A stretch of 64,000 nucleotides of DNA from contig NC_017249.1 of the NCBI RefSeq assembly GCF_000284375.1, positions 4,442,001 to 4,506,000 of the forward strand, in the 5' to 3' direction. The stretch is from Bradyrhizobium japonicum USDA 6. Its GTDB lineage: Bacteria; Pseudomonadota; Alphaproteobacteria; Rhizobiales; Xanthobacteraceae. Below are positions 57,249 through 64,000 of this stretch, piece by piece. Positions within the stretch are counted from its first letter, which is position 1. Each line of letters begins with the position of its first letter. The notes under the pieces are model-generated. The model had not been told where the DNA came from. It saw only the letters and a program-made list of their open reading frames with translations, and ran no database searches. The translations under genes and the position numbers were made by a program.

Positions 57249-57845
57249 ATGGCAGCTGAACGCGAACAACGTGGTGGACGCGATCAACGCGGCGGCGGAC
57301 GTGAACGCAGGGAGCGCGAGGAGCGCGACAGCGAGTTCGTCGACAAGCTCGTCCACATCAATCGCGTGGCCAAGGTCGTCAAGGGCGGCAAGCGCTTCGG
57401 TTTCGCAGCGCTCGTCGTGATCGGCGACCAGAAGGGCCGCGCCGGCTTCGGTCACGGCAAGGCGCGCGAAGTGCCCGAGGCGATCCGCAAGGCAACCGAG
57501 TCCGCCAAGCGCAACCTGACCCGCGTCTCGCTGCGCGAGGGCCGCACGCTTCATCACGACATCGCCGGCCGTCACGGCGCGGGCCGTGTCTACCTGCGTG
57601 CAGCCCCGGCCGGTACCGGCATCATCGCCGGCGGTCCGATGCGCGCCGTGTTCGAGACGCTCGGCGTCCAGGACGTGGTCGCGAAGTCGATCGGCTCGTC
57701 GAACCCCTACAACATGGTTCGCGCAACCTTCGACGCGCTGAAGCATCAGGATTCGCCGCGTTCGGTCGCAGCCCGCCGCAATATCAAGGTGTCCACCCTC
57801 CAGTCCCGCCGTATCGGCGGTGATGCCGAGGCGGCTGCCGACTAA
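57249..57845 (+). CDS. rpsE: 30S ribosomal protein S5
   Basis: S5 (198 residues) shapes the mRNA entry and decoding accuracy. A hydrophilic Arg/Glu/Gly-rich N-terminal extension (residues 1-25) precedes the double-stranded RNA-binding domain ([20 protein letters not shown]). The C-terminal domain carries [20 protein letters not shown]. Such N-terminal extensions are common in rhizobia. The 47-bp gap before it holds no gene. Confidence 0.98.
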   Translation: MAAEREQRGGRDQRGGGRERREREERDSEFVDKLVHINRVAKVVKGGKRFGFAALVVIGDQKGRAGFGHGKAREVPEAIRKATESAKRNLTRVSLREGRTLHHDIAGRHGAGRVYLRAAPAGTGIIAGGPMRAVFETLGVQDVVAKSIGSSNPYNMVRATFDALKHQDSPRSVAARRNIKVSTLQSRRIGGDAEAAAD

Positions 57846-57870
57846 CGGAAGCTTTTCGGAGTAGACTCCC

Positions 57871-58065
57871 ATGGCCAAGGCCGCAAAGACGATCAAGCTC
57901 GAGCAGACCGGCAGCGCGATCCGCCGCCATCACTCGCAGCGTTCGACGCTGATCGGGCTCAAGCTCAACAAGATCGGCCGCACCAGCGAACTGCCGGACA
58001 CCCCGGCGGTTCGTGGCATGATCGAGAAGGTTCACCATCTCGTTCGCATCGTCGACGAGAAGTAA
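57871..58065 (+). CDS. rpmD: 50S ribosomal protein L30
   Basis: L30 (64 residues) is a small peripheral 50S protein. The family pattern [20 protein letters not shown], then [20 protein letters not shown] and [13 protein letters not shown], is complete. CGGAGTAGACTCCC precedes ATG 57871. rplO follows after 75 bases. Confidence 0.97.
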   Translation: MAKAAKTIKLEQTGSAIRRHHSQRSTLIGLKLNKIGRTSELPDTPAVRGMIEKVHHLVRIVDEK

Positions 58066-58140
58066 GCAAGGGCGCAGGATCCCGAACAACGGGCACCCGT
58101 TTTCGGTGAAGATCATGCGCAAGAAACAAGGAGCAGGGCG

Positions 58141-58626
58141 ATGAAGCTCAGCGATATCGCCGACAACGCCGGCTCGCGCAAGAAGCGTATGCGCGTCGGC
58201 CGTGGCATTGGTTCGGGCAAGGGCAAGCAGTCCGGCCGCGGCGGCAAGGGCCAGACCGCGCGTTCGGGCGTGCGCATCAAGGGTTTCGAAGGCGGCCAGA
58301 TGCCGATGCATCGCCGTCTGCCGAAGCGCGGCTTCAACAACATCTTCCGCGTCGAGTTCGCCGAGATCAATCTCGACCGGCTCCAGGAAGCGGTCGATGC
58401 CAAGAAGATCGACGCTGGCAGCGTCGTGAACGTCGAGGCCCTGGTGAAGGGCGGCGTGCTGCGCCGCGCCAAGGCCGGCGTGCGGCTGCTCGGCCGCGGC
58501 GAGCTCAAGTCCAAGCTCAACATCGAAGTGCACGGTGCCACGAAGACCGCGATCGCCGCGGTCGAGAAGGCCGGCGGCTCGGTGAAGATCCTCGCCCCTG
58601 CCAAGGAAGAAGGCGAGGCGGCGTAA
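58141..58626 (+). CDS. rplO: 50S ribosomal protein L15
   Basis: L15 (161 residues) is an extended late-assembly protein of the 50S core. The glycine/arginine-rich N-terminus reads [20 protein letters not shown]. The globular part contains [20 protein letters not shown] and [33 protein letters not shown] precedes ATG 58141. A GC-rich hairpin follows the stop. Confidence 0.98.
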   Translation: MKLSDIADNAGSRKKRMRVGRGIGSGKGKQSGRGGKGQTARSGVRIKGFEGGQMPMHRRLPKRGFNNIFRVEFAEINLDRLQEAVDAKKIDAGSVVNVEALVKGGVLRRAKAGVRLLGRGELKSKLNIEVHGATKTAIAAVEKAGGSVKILAPAKEEGEAA

Positions 58627-58639
58627 CAACTGCGTCATT

Positions 58640-58660
58640 GGCCCGCGGCTCGCGGGCCTT
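58640..58660 (+). terminator. Hairpin between rplO and secY
   Basis: GGCCCGCG (58640-58647) and CGCGGGCC (58651-58658) form a perfect 8-bp stem with a 3-base loop, followed by TTTAC, 14 bases after rplO. It may attenuate or process the transcript before secY, which has a 148-bp upstream gap. Confidence 0.5.
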
Positions 58661-58774
58661 TACGCGTGTGGGACGTGGACTTATCGAAGCCGAGCCCCAG
58701 ATAATGTCCGGCGTCCGCTAGAGTAGCCCGGCCGCGGGCATGACGGCGCAACAGGCGGCGGGAGAAAGTCCAAG

Positions 58775-60106
58775 ATGGCCTCTGCAGCGGAACAACTGGC
58801 AGCCAATCTCAATTTCGGTGCGTTTGCCAAGGCTGACGAACTGAAGAAGCGCATCTGGTTCACCCTGGGTGCGCTGCTCGTTTATCGGCTCGGGACCTAT
58901 ATCCCGCTGCCCGGCATTGATCCCAATATCTGGGAACAGGTGTTCCGCTCCCAGGCGGGCGGCATCCTCGGTATGTTCAACATGTTCGCCGGCGGCGGTA
59001 TCCACCGCATGGCGATCTTCGCGCTGAACATCATGCCGTATATCTCGGCCTCGATCATCATCCAGCTCCTCACCACCGTCTCGCCGCAGCTCGAGGCGCT
59101 GAAGAAGGAAGGTGAGTCCGGCCGCAAGCTGCTGAACCAGTACACCCGCTATCTCACGGTGATCCTGGCGGCGTTCCAGTCCTACGGCATCGCGGTGGGC
59201 CTCGAAGGCGCCGGCAACGTCGTCAGCGACCCCGGCATGTTCTTCCGCCTGTCCACGGCGATCACGCTGACCGGCGGCACCATGTTCCTGATGTGGTTGG
59301 GTGAGCAGATCACCTCGCGCGGCATCGGCAACGGCATCTCGCTGATCATTCTCGCCGGCATCGTCGCCGAGCTGCCCGCGGCGCTCGCCAACATGCTCGA
59401 GCTCGGCCGCCAGGGCGCCATGTCGACCGGCCTGATCCTGGTCGTCATCATCATGGCGGTCGCCGTGATCGCCTTCATCGTGTTCATGGAGCGCGCCCAG
59501 CGCCGGCTGCTGATCCAGTATCCGAAGCGCCAGGTCGGCAACAAGATGTTCGAGGGCCAGTCCTCGCATCTGCCGCTCAAGCTCAACACCTCGGGCGTGA
59601 TCCCGCCGATCTTCGCGTCCTCGCTGCTGCTGCTGCCGACCACGGTTGCCAACTTCAACGCCGGCAGCGGGCCGGAATGGTTCCAGTGGATCACGACCCA
59701 GCTCGGCCACGGCCGTCCGCTGTTCCTGATCTTGTATCTCGCGCTGATCGTGTTCTTCGCGTTCTTCTACACCGCGATCGTGTTCAACCCGACCGAGACC
59801 GCGGACAACCTGAAGAAGCATGGCGGCTTCATTCCGGGCATCCGTCCGGGCGAGCGCACCGCGGAATATATCGACTACGTTCTGTCGCGCATCACCGTGC
59901 TCGGCGCGATTTATCTGGCGATCGTCTGCTTGATCCCGGAAATCCTGATCTCCTACGCCTCGGTGCCGTTCTACTTCGGCGGCACCTCGCTGCTGATCGT
60001 CGTCAGCGTCACCATGGACACGGTGGCGCAGGTGCAGGGCTATCTGCTGGCGCATCAGTATGAGGGCTTGATCCGGAAGTCGAAGCTGCGCGGCCGCCGC
60101 CGCTAG
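58775..60106 (+). CDS. secY: Preprotein translocase subunit SecY
   Basis: SecY is the protein-conducting channel of the inner membrane. The 443-residue protein has ten hydrophobic helices. The plug region follows helix 1 (IPLPGIDPNIWEQVFRSQAG). Family signatures are GIHRMAIFALNIMPYISASI and LGEQITSRGIGNGISLIILA, with the ribosome-binding loop MERAQRRLLIQYPKRQVGNK. ATG 58775 has a weak upstream GGGAG. adk follows after 275 bases. Confidence 0.99.
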   Translation: MASAAEQLAANLNFGAFAKADELKKRIWFTLGALLVYRLGTYIPLPGIDPNIWEQVFRSQAGGILGMFNMFAGGGIHRMAIFALNIMPYISASIIIQLLTTVSPQLEALKKEGESGRKLLNQYTRYLTVILAAFQSYGIAVGLEGAGNVVSDPGMFFRLSTAITLTGGTMFLMWLGEQITSRGIGNGISLIILAGIVAELPAALANMLELGRQGAMSTGLILVVIIMAVAVIAFIVFMERAQRRLLIQYPKRQVGNKMFEGQSSHLPLKLNTSGVIPPIFASSLLLLPTTVANFNAGSGPEWFQWITTQLGHGRPLFLILYLALIVFFAFFYTAIVFNPTETADNLKKHGGFIPGIRPGERTAEYIDYVLSRITVLGAIYLAIVCLIPEILISYASVPFYFGGTSLLIVVSVTMDTVAQVQGYLLAHQYEGLIRKSKLRGRRR

Positions 60107-60381
60107 ACGCGGGGCTCTCTCAAGGCGGCGCGACAGCGCCGCCGATTCGCCGCGCGAGCAACGCGCGGCGCCCGCCGAGGCGACCAGTCGGCCATTCCAA
60201 GACATCGGCAGAGCTGCTCTCCCTGCGACGCAATCACTGATTTCAAAGGCCTTCTTGGCGTCTTGGCATTTGCTCCCCTATGATATGGGTAGCGGTGCGA
60301 CGCCGATTATGATTTGCACTGTCATTGGACTTCAAACACGGGTGCGCGACGTATCGCTCACCAATCCGGGGGCGTACGCCG
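60107..60381. other. secY-adk spacer (275 bp)
   Basis: No gene is seen. The first part is GC-rich, with GGCGGCGCGAC and GCGCCGCC pairing possible. The second part (60240-60330) is AT-richer and may hold a promoter for adk-rpsM. TTGGCA at 60263 is a possible -35 box, but no well-spaced -10 box is clear. Confidence 0.4.
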
Positions 60382-61251
60382 ATGAGAATTATACTTCTGG
60401 GACCGCCGGGGTCGGGCAAGGGGACCCAGGCGCAACTGCTGGTGCAGCGCTATGGCATCGTCCAGCTCTCGACCGGCGAGATGCTGCGCGCAGCCGTTGC
60501 GGCAGGAACGCCGGTCGGGCTGAAGGCCAAGGAGATCATGGCCAGCGGCGGCCTCGTGCCCGACGAGATCGTGGTGGGGATCATCTCCGACCGCATCGAC
60601 CAGCCGGACGCCAAGAACGGCTTCATCCTCGACGGCTTCCCGCGCACCGTGCCGCAGGCCGAGGCGCTGGATGATCTGCTCAAGCACAAGCATCTCAAGC
60701 TCGATGCCGTGGTCGAGCTCCGCGTCAACGAGAGCGCACTGCTGAGCCGCGTCGAGACCCGCGTCGCGCAGATGCGGGAGCGCGGGGAGGAGGTCCGTGT
60801 CGACGACACCCCGGAGGTCCTGACCAAGCGACTCGCCAGCTACCGGAGCCAGACGGAACCGCTGATTCACTACTATTCCGAGCGGCGGAAGCTCTCGACC
60901 ATCGACGGCATGATGGCGATCGACGAGGTCACCCGCGCCATTCATCGCCAGCTCCTGGCGCTCGGGGCGGTCGAGCCCAAGTCGCATGGCAAGGCCCATG
61001 CGCGCAGCGCGGCCAAGTCGGCGCCCGCCAAGAAAGGTGCCAAGAAGGCCAAGGTAGCCAAAAAGCCGGCGAAAACGGCCAAAAAGGCGGCCAAATCCGC
61101 TAAAAAGGCCGCCAAGAAGGCCGCAAAGGACGCCAAGAAGGCTGCCAAGAAAACGGTCAAAAAGGCAGCCAAAACGACCGCCAAGAAGGCTGTCAAAAAA
61201 GGTGCCAAAAAGGCCGCAAAAAAGGTCACGAAAAAGCGAGCTAAGCGCTAG
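60382..61251 (+). CDS. adk: Adenylate kinase with histone-H1-like lysine/alanine-rich C-terminal tail
   Basis: Adenylate kinase interconverts ATP, ADP and AMP. The catalytic core covers residues 1-~196. It has P-loop GPPGSGKGT (7-15), AMP-site [10 protein letters not shown] and [16 protein letters not shown], and a short LID ([20 protein letters not shown]) without zinc cysteines. After residue ~199 comes a ~90-residue tail with about 37 lysines, the rest mostly alanine plus a few Thr/Ser/Val. It has a single aspartate and ends [10 protein letters not shown]. Repeats of AKKAA dominate, like histone H1, HctB or AlgP tails. ATG 60382 is the first methionine of the core; the frame upstream to 60325 is not conserved. 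It sits between secY and rpsM as usual. The tail should bind nucleic acid (inference). A standard adk of this group ends near 190-215 residues. Confidence 0.95.
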   Translation: MRIILLGPPGSGKGTQAQLLVQRYGIVQLSTGEMLRAAVAAGTPVGLKAKEIMASGGLVPDEIVVGIISDRIDQPDAKNGFILDGFPRTVPQAEALDDLLKHKHLKLDAVVELRVNESALLSRVETRVAQMRERGEEVRVDDTPEVLTKRLASYRSQTEPLIHYYSERRKLSTIDGMMAIDEVTRAIHRQLLALGAVEPKSHGKAHARSAAKSAPAKKGAKKAKVAKKPAKTAKKAAKSAKKAAKKAAKDAKKAAKKTVKKAAKTTAKKAVKKGAKKAAKKVTKKRAKR

Positions 61252-61438
61252 CAGCGGTTGACGAAAGCCCCCTGAATCCCCTAATAAGCCCCGCATCCAA
61301 GTCGGATAGTTTCAAACGATGCCGGGCCCCAGGAAGACCAGGGGTGGGCGTCGTGTTCGCGTTTGTGAACACCTGCCCGAGAAAACAAGCACTTAAAGAC
61401 CGATTCCTGACGAGGGATCGGCAACAGGAGAGAAGGCC

Positions 61439-61807
61439 GTGGCCCGTATTGCCGGCGTGAACATTCCGACCAACAAGCGCGTGCTGATCGCGCTCCAGTA
61501 CATCCATGGCATCGGCCAGAAGATCGCTGGTGAGATCCTGGAGAAGGTGAAGATCCCCGAGGATCGTCGCGTCAACCAGCTCAGCGATGCCGAAGTGCTC
61601 CAGATCCGCGAAGTGATCGACCGCGACTATCTCGTCGAGGGCGACCTGCGTCGTGAGGTCGGCATCAACATCAAGCGTCTGATGGACCTCGGCTGCTATC
61701 GCGGCCTGCGTCATCGTCGCGGCCTGCCGGTGCGCGGTCAGCGTACCCACACCAATGCGCGTACGCGCAAGGGTCCGGCCAAGGCCATCGCCGGCAAGAA
61801 GAAGTAA
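61439..61807 (+). CDS. rpsM: 30S ribosomal protein S13
   Basis: S13 (122 residues) lies at the head-to-50S bridges and contacts P-site tRNA with its basic tail. It starts at GTG 61439, preceded by GGAG with 8-base spacing. Motifs are [40 protein letters not shown] and [20 protein letters not shown]. The first gene of the alpha operon here; no rpmJ or rpsD is adjacent, as in other alphaproteobacteria. Confidence 0.98.
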   Translation: MARIAGVNIPTNKRVLIALQYIHGIGQKIAGEILEKVKIPEDRRVNQLSDAEVLQIREVIDRDYLVEGDLRREVGINIKRLMDLGCYRGLRHRRGLPVRGQRTHTNARTRKGPAKAIAGKKK

Positions 61808-61825
61808 GTTTTCGAATCCAATCGC

Positions 61826-61867
61826 GGCGTGTGGCGAAAGGGGAGACCCGTTCGCCACACGCCTTTC
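61826..61867 (+). terminator. 13-bp hairpin between rpsM and rpsK
   Basis: GGCGTGTGGCGAA (61826-61838) and TTCGCCACACGCC (61851-61863) are perfect complements around a 12-base loop, followed by TTTCGTT. It begins 19 bases after rpsM and looks like a partial terminator or attenuator inside the alpha operon. Confidence 0.65.
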
Positions 61868-61928
61868 GTTCCACAGGTGTAGCCGCTGGCATTACGGCGG
61901 CGTTTGAGATCTTCAGGAAAGGTACTCT

Positions 61929-62318
61929 ATGGGCAAGGAAGCCACCCGCGTTCGTCGTCGTGAGCGCAAGAACATCGCCTCCGGCGTCGCGCACGTGAAC
62001 TCGTCGTTCAACAACACGACCATCACCATCACCGACGCGCAGGGCAACACGATTGCCTGGTCCTCCGCCGGTACGATGGGCTTCAAGGGTTCGCGCAAGT
62101 CGACCCCGTACGCCGCGCAGGTTGCCGCCGAGGACGTGTCGAAGAAGGCGCAGGAGCACGGCATGCGCACGCTGGAAGTTGAAGTCGCCGGTCCGGGTTC
62201 GGGCCGCGAGTCGGCACTCCGTGCGCTCCAGGCCGCGGGCTTCACCGTCACCTCGATCCGCGACGTGACCACGATTCCGCACAACGGTTGCCGTCCCCGC
62301 AAGCGTCGGCGCGTTTGA
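61929..62318 (+). CDS. rpsK: 30S ribosomal protein S11
   Basis: S11 (129 residues) shapes the platform and Shine-Dalgarno interaction site. Motifs are [40 protein letters not shown] and the C-terminal [34 protein letters not shown] precedes ATG 61929. Hairpins lie both before and after the gene. Confidence 0.98.
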   Translation: MGKEATRVRRRERKNIASGVAHVNSSFNNTTITITDAQGNTIAWSSAGTMGFKGSRKSTPYAAQVAAEDVSKKAQEHGMRTLEVEVAGPGSGRESALRALQAAGFTVTSIRDVTTIPHNGCRPRKRRRV

Positions 62319-62326
62319 GACCAAGT

Positions 62327-62359
62327 CGCGGGCGCATCGGCGCCCGCGATGACTTTTTG
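62327..62359 (+). terminator. Terminator-like hairpin between rpsK and rpoA
   Basis: TCGCGGGCGC (62327-62336) and GCGCCCGCGA (62341-62350) form a perfect 10-bp stem with a 4-base loop. A T5 run lies at 62355-62359. A second small hairpin (GCCGCG/CGCGGC, 62365-62384, then CTTTCT) follows. Part of the transcripts may end before rpoA. Confidence 0.7.
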
Positions 62360-62428
62360 CAAAGCCGCGGGAATGATCGCGGCCTTTCTCCAACGCCAGT
62401 GTCTGCAACAGCAGTTTGACTGGCCTGT

Positions 62429-63460
62429 ATGGGTGAAACAGTGACGATCCAGAAAAATTGGCAAGAACTGATTCGACCGAACAAGCTCCAGGTCACGCCC
62501 GGTAGCGATTCGAACCGTTTCGCGACCATCGTCGCCGAGCCGCTCGAGCGCGGCTTCGGCCAGACGCTCGGCAACGCGCTGCGCCGCATCCTGCTCTCCT
62601 CGCTCCAGGGCGCGGCGGTGCAGTCGGTGCACATCGACGGCGTGCTGCACGAGTTCTCCTCGATCGCGGGCGTCCGTGAGGACGTCACCGACATCGTGCT
62701 CAACATCAAGGACATCTCGATCAAGATGCAGGGCGAAGGCCCCAAGCGCATGGTCGTGAAGAAGCAGGGCCCGGGCGTCGTCACCGCCGGCGACATCCAG
62801 ACCGTGGGCGACGTCGTCGTGCTCAACCCCGAGCTCCAGATCTGCACGCTCGACGAGGGCGCCGAGATCCGCATGGAGTTCACGGTCGCCACCGGCAAGG
62901 GCTACGTGCCTGCCGAGCGCAACCGTCCCGAGGACGCGCCGATCGGCCTGATCCCGGTCGACAGCCTGTACTCGCCGGTCCGCAAGGTCTCCTACAAGGT
63001 CGAGAACACCCGCGAGGGCCAGATCCTCGACTACGACAAGCTGACCATGACGATCGAGACCAACGGCGCGATCTCGCCGGATGACTCCGTGGCTTACGCC
63101 GCGCGCATCCTGCAGGATCAGCTTAACGTGTTCGTCAACTTCGAAGAGCCGCGCAAGGAAGTCGCCCAGGAGATCATCCCGGACCTCGCCTTCAACCCGG
63201 CCTTCCTCAAGAAGGTGGACGAGCTCGAGCTGTCGGTGCGTTCGGCCAACTGCTTGAAGAACGACAACATCGTCTACATCGGCGATCTCGTGCAGAAGAG
63301 CGAAGCGGAAATGCTCCGCACCCCGAACTTCGGCCGCAAGTCGCTGAACGAGATCAAGGAAGTGCTGGCTCAGATGGGGCTGCATCTCGGCATGGAAGTG
63401 CCGGGCTGGCCGCCGGAGAACATCGACGAGCTCGCCAAGCGCTTCGAGGATCACTACTGA
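62429..63460 (+). CDS. rpoA: DNA-directed RNA polymerase subunit alpha
   Basis: The alpha subunit (343 residues) dimerises to nucleate RNA polymerase assembly. The N-terminal domain includes [20 protein letters not shown] and [21 protein letters not shown] linker at about residues 235-255 leads to the C-terminal domain ([20 protein letters not shown], then [20 protein letters not shown]), which binds UP elements and activators. ATG 62429 lacks a strong purine-rich site, which may matter since rpoA follows a terminator-like hairpin. Confidence 0.99.
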   Translation: MGETVTIQKNWQELIRPNKLQVTPGSDSNRFATIVAEPLERGFGQTLGNALRRILLSSLQGAAVQSVHIDGVLHEFSSIAGVREDVTDIVLNIKDISIKMQGEGPKRMVVKKQGPGVVTAGDIQTVGDVVVLNPELQICTLDEGAEIRMEFTVATGKGYVPAERNRPEDAPIGLIPVDSLYSPVRKVSYKVENTREGQILDYDKLTMTIETNGAISPDDSVAYAARILQDQLNVFVNFEEPRKEVAQEIIPDLAFNPAFLKKVDELELSVRSANCLKNDNIVYIGDLVQKSEAEMLRTPNFGRKSLNEIKEVLAQMGLHLGMEVPGWPPENIDELAKRFEDHY

Positions 63461-63474
63461 TCCGACTTCATCGT

Positions 63475-63504
63475 CGTGGCCGGAGATATCCGGCCGCGAT
63501 TTTT
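63475..63504 (+). terminator. Terminator-like hairpin between rpoA and rplQ
   Basis: CGTGGCCGGA (63475-63484) pairs with TCCGGCCGCG (63489-63498), with one T-G pair and loop GATA. T5 at 63500-63504 follows directly. It has all features of an intrinsic terminator, yet rplQ starts only 80 bases later. Confidence 0.8.
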
Positions 63505-63583
63505 AATGGGCGAACGCAGGCAGCCCACCTGAGCAACATGTCCGACGAACCGTCGCGGCAGTTTCAAACTAAGGAATAGTTAC

Positions 63584-64000
63584 ATGCGTCACGGCAAGGT
63601 TCATCGGAAGCTCAACCGCACGGCCGAGCATCGCCGCGCGATGTTCGCCAATATGTGCGCCGCGCTGATCAAGCACGAGCAGATCGTCACCACGCTGCCC
63701 AAGGCCAAGGAGCTCCGTCCGATCGTCGAGAAGCTCGTCACTCTCGGCAAGAAGGGCGGCCTGTCCATGCGTCGCCAGGCCATCTCCGAGATGCGCGACA
63801 AGGACCAGGTCAAGAAGCTGTTCGACGTGCTGGCACCCCGCTACAAGGACCGCCAGGGCGGCTACACCCGCATCATCAAGGCCGGCTTCCGCTACGGCGA
63901 CAACGCCGCGATGGCCGTGATCGAGTTCGTCGATCGCGACGTCGATGCCAAGGGCCAGGACTCCGGTCCGGTGCAGGAGAAGGAAGCCGAGGCGGCGTAA
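63584..64000 (+). CDS. rplQ: 50S ribosomal protein L17
   Basis: L17 (138 residues) lies near the tunnel exit. Motifs are [20 protein letters not shown], then [20 protein letters not shown] and the C-terminal [20 protein letters not shown]. An acidic Glu/Ala tail follows (VQEKEAEAA). The stop codon TAA is the last three bases of the window, so the gene is complete. An AAGGAATAGTTAC ribosome binding site precedes ATG 63584. Confidence 0.98.
   Translation: MRHGKVHRKLNRTAEHRRAMFANMCAALIKHEQIVTTLPKAKELRPIVEKLVTLGKKGGLSMRRQAISEMRDKDQVKKLFDVLAPRYKDRQGGYTRIIKAGFRYGDNAAMAVIEFVDRDVDAKGQDSGPVQEKEAEAA

Overview
The window is a high-GC alphaproteobacterial chromosome segment. The gene order, the dispersed palindromic repeats (including those opening with CGTCATTGCGAG and the GCATGATCC/GGATCATGC pair) and the protein sequences all point to Bradyrhizobium or a very close relative. 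That assignment rests on recalled family resemblance, not on a search.

The first 24 kb are accessory and metabolic. They hold a hybrid sensor histidine kinase, tRNA-Gly, and an ECF sigma factor overlapping a vWA/DUF3520 gene that carries two compensating frameshifts. Next come a chimeric remnant (DUF2231 membrane protein joined to the end of a PQQ sugar dehydrogenase) and a catabolic-looking run of MHS transporter, BKACE-type beta-keto acid cleavage enzyme, second MFS transporter and class III CoA-transferase. After these lie a RidA protein and a PsrA-like TetR regulator divergent from an acyl-CoA dehydrogenase and an ACAD10/11-type phosphotransferase. A repeat-rich stretch (17.2-20.5 kb) contains a broken duplicate of the phosphotransferase 3' end, a small secreted protein and an ArgE/M20 deacylase. 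Two short-chain dehydrogenases, a histidine phosphatase and a serine beta-lactamase-like hydrolase follow.

From 24.5 kb to the end lies the transcription/translation block: tRNA-Trp, secE-nusG-rplKA, a D-2-hydroxyacid dehydrogenase, rplJL, rpoBC, then rpsL-rpsG-fusA-tuf, and the S10, spc and alpha operons through rplQ, which ends on the last base. Two insertions stand out. The dehydrogenase sits between rplA and rplJ. A 5.4-kb island lies between rpoC and rpsL and consists of a flavin amine-oxidase/methyltransferase fusion, an ABC exporter with acidic tails at both ends, and a convergent flavoprotein whose 3' end is antisense to the exporter's acidic tail.

The best leads for new biology are four. 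Adenylate kinase carries a ~90-residue histone-H1-like lysine/alanine tail. The rpoC-rpsL flavoprotein/methyltransferase/exporter island is one, together with its poly-acidic versus poly-serine antisense overlap. The ECF sigma/vWA overlap suggests an atypical anti-sigma arrangement. A PsrA-type operator lies in the TetR/acyl-CoA dehydrogenase intergenic region. Several strong hairpins sit inside the ribosomal operons and may be attenuators or internal terminators.
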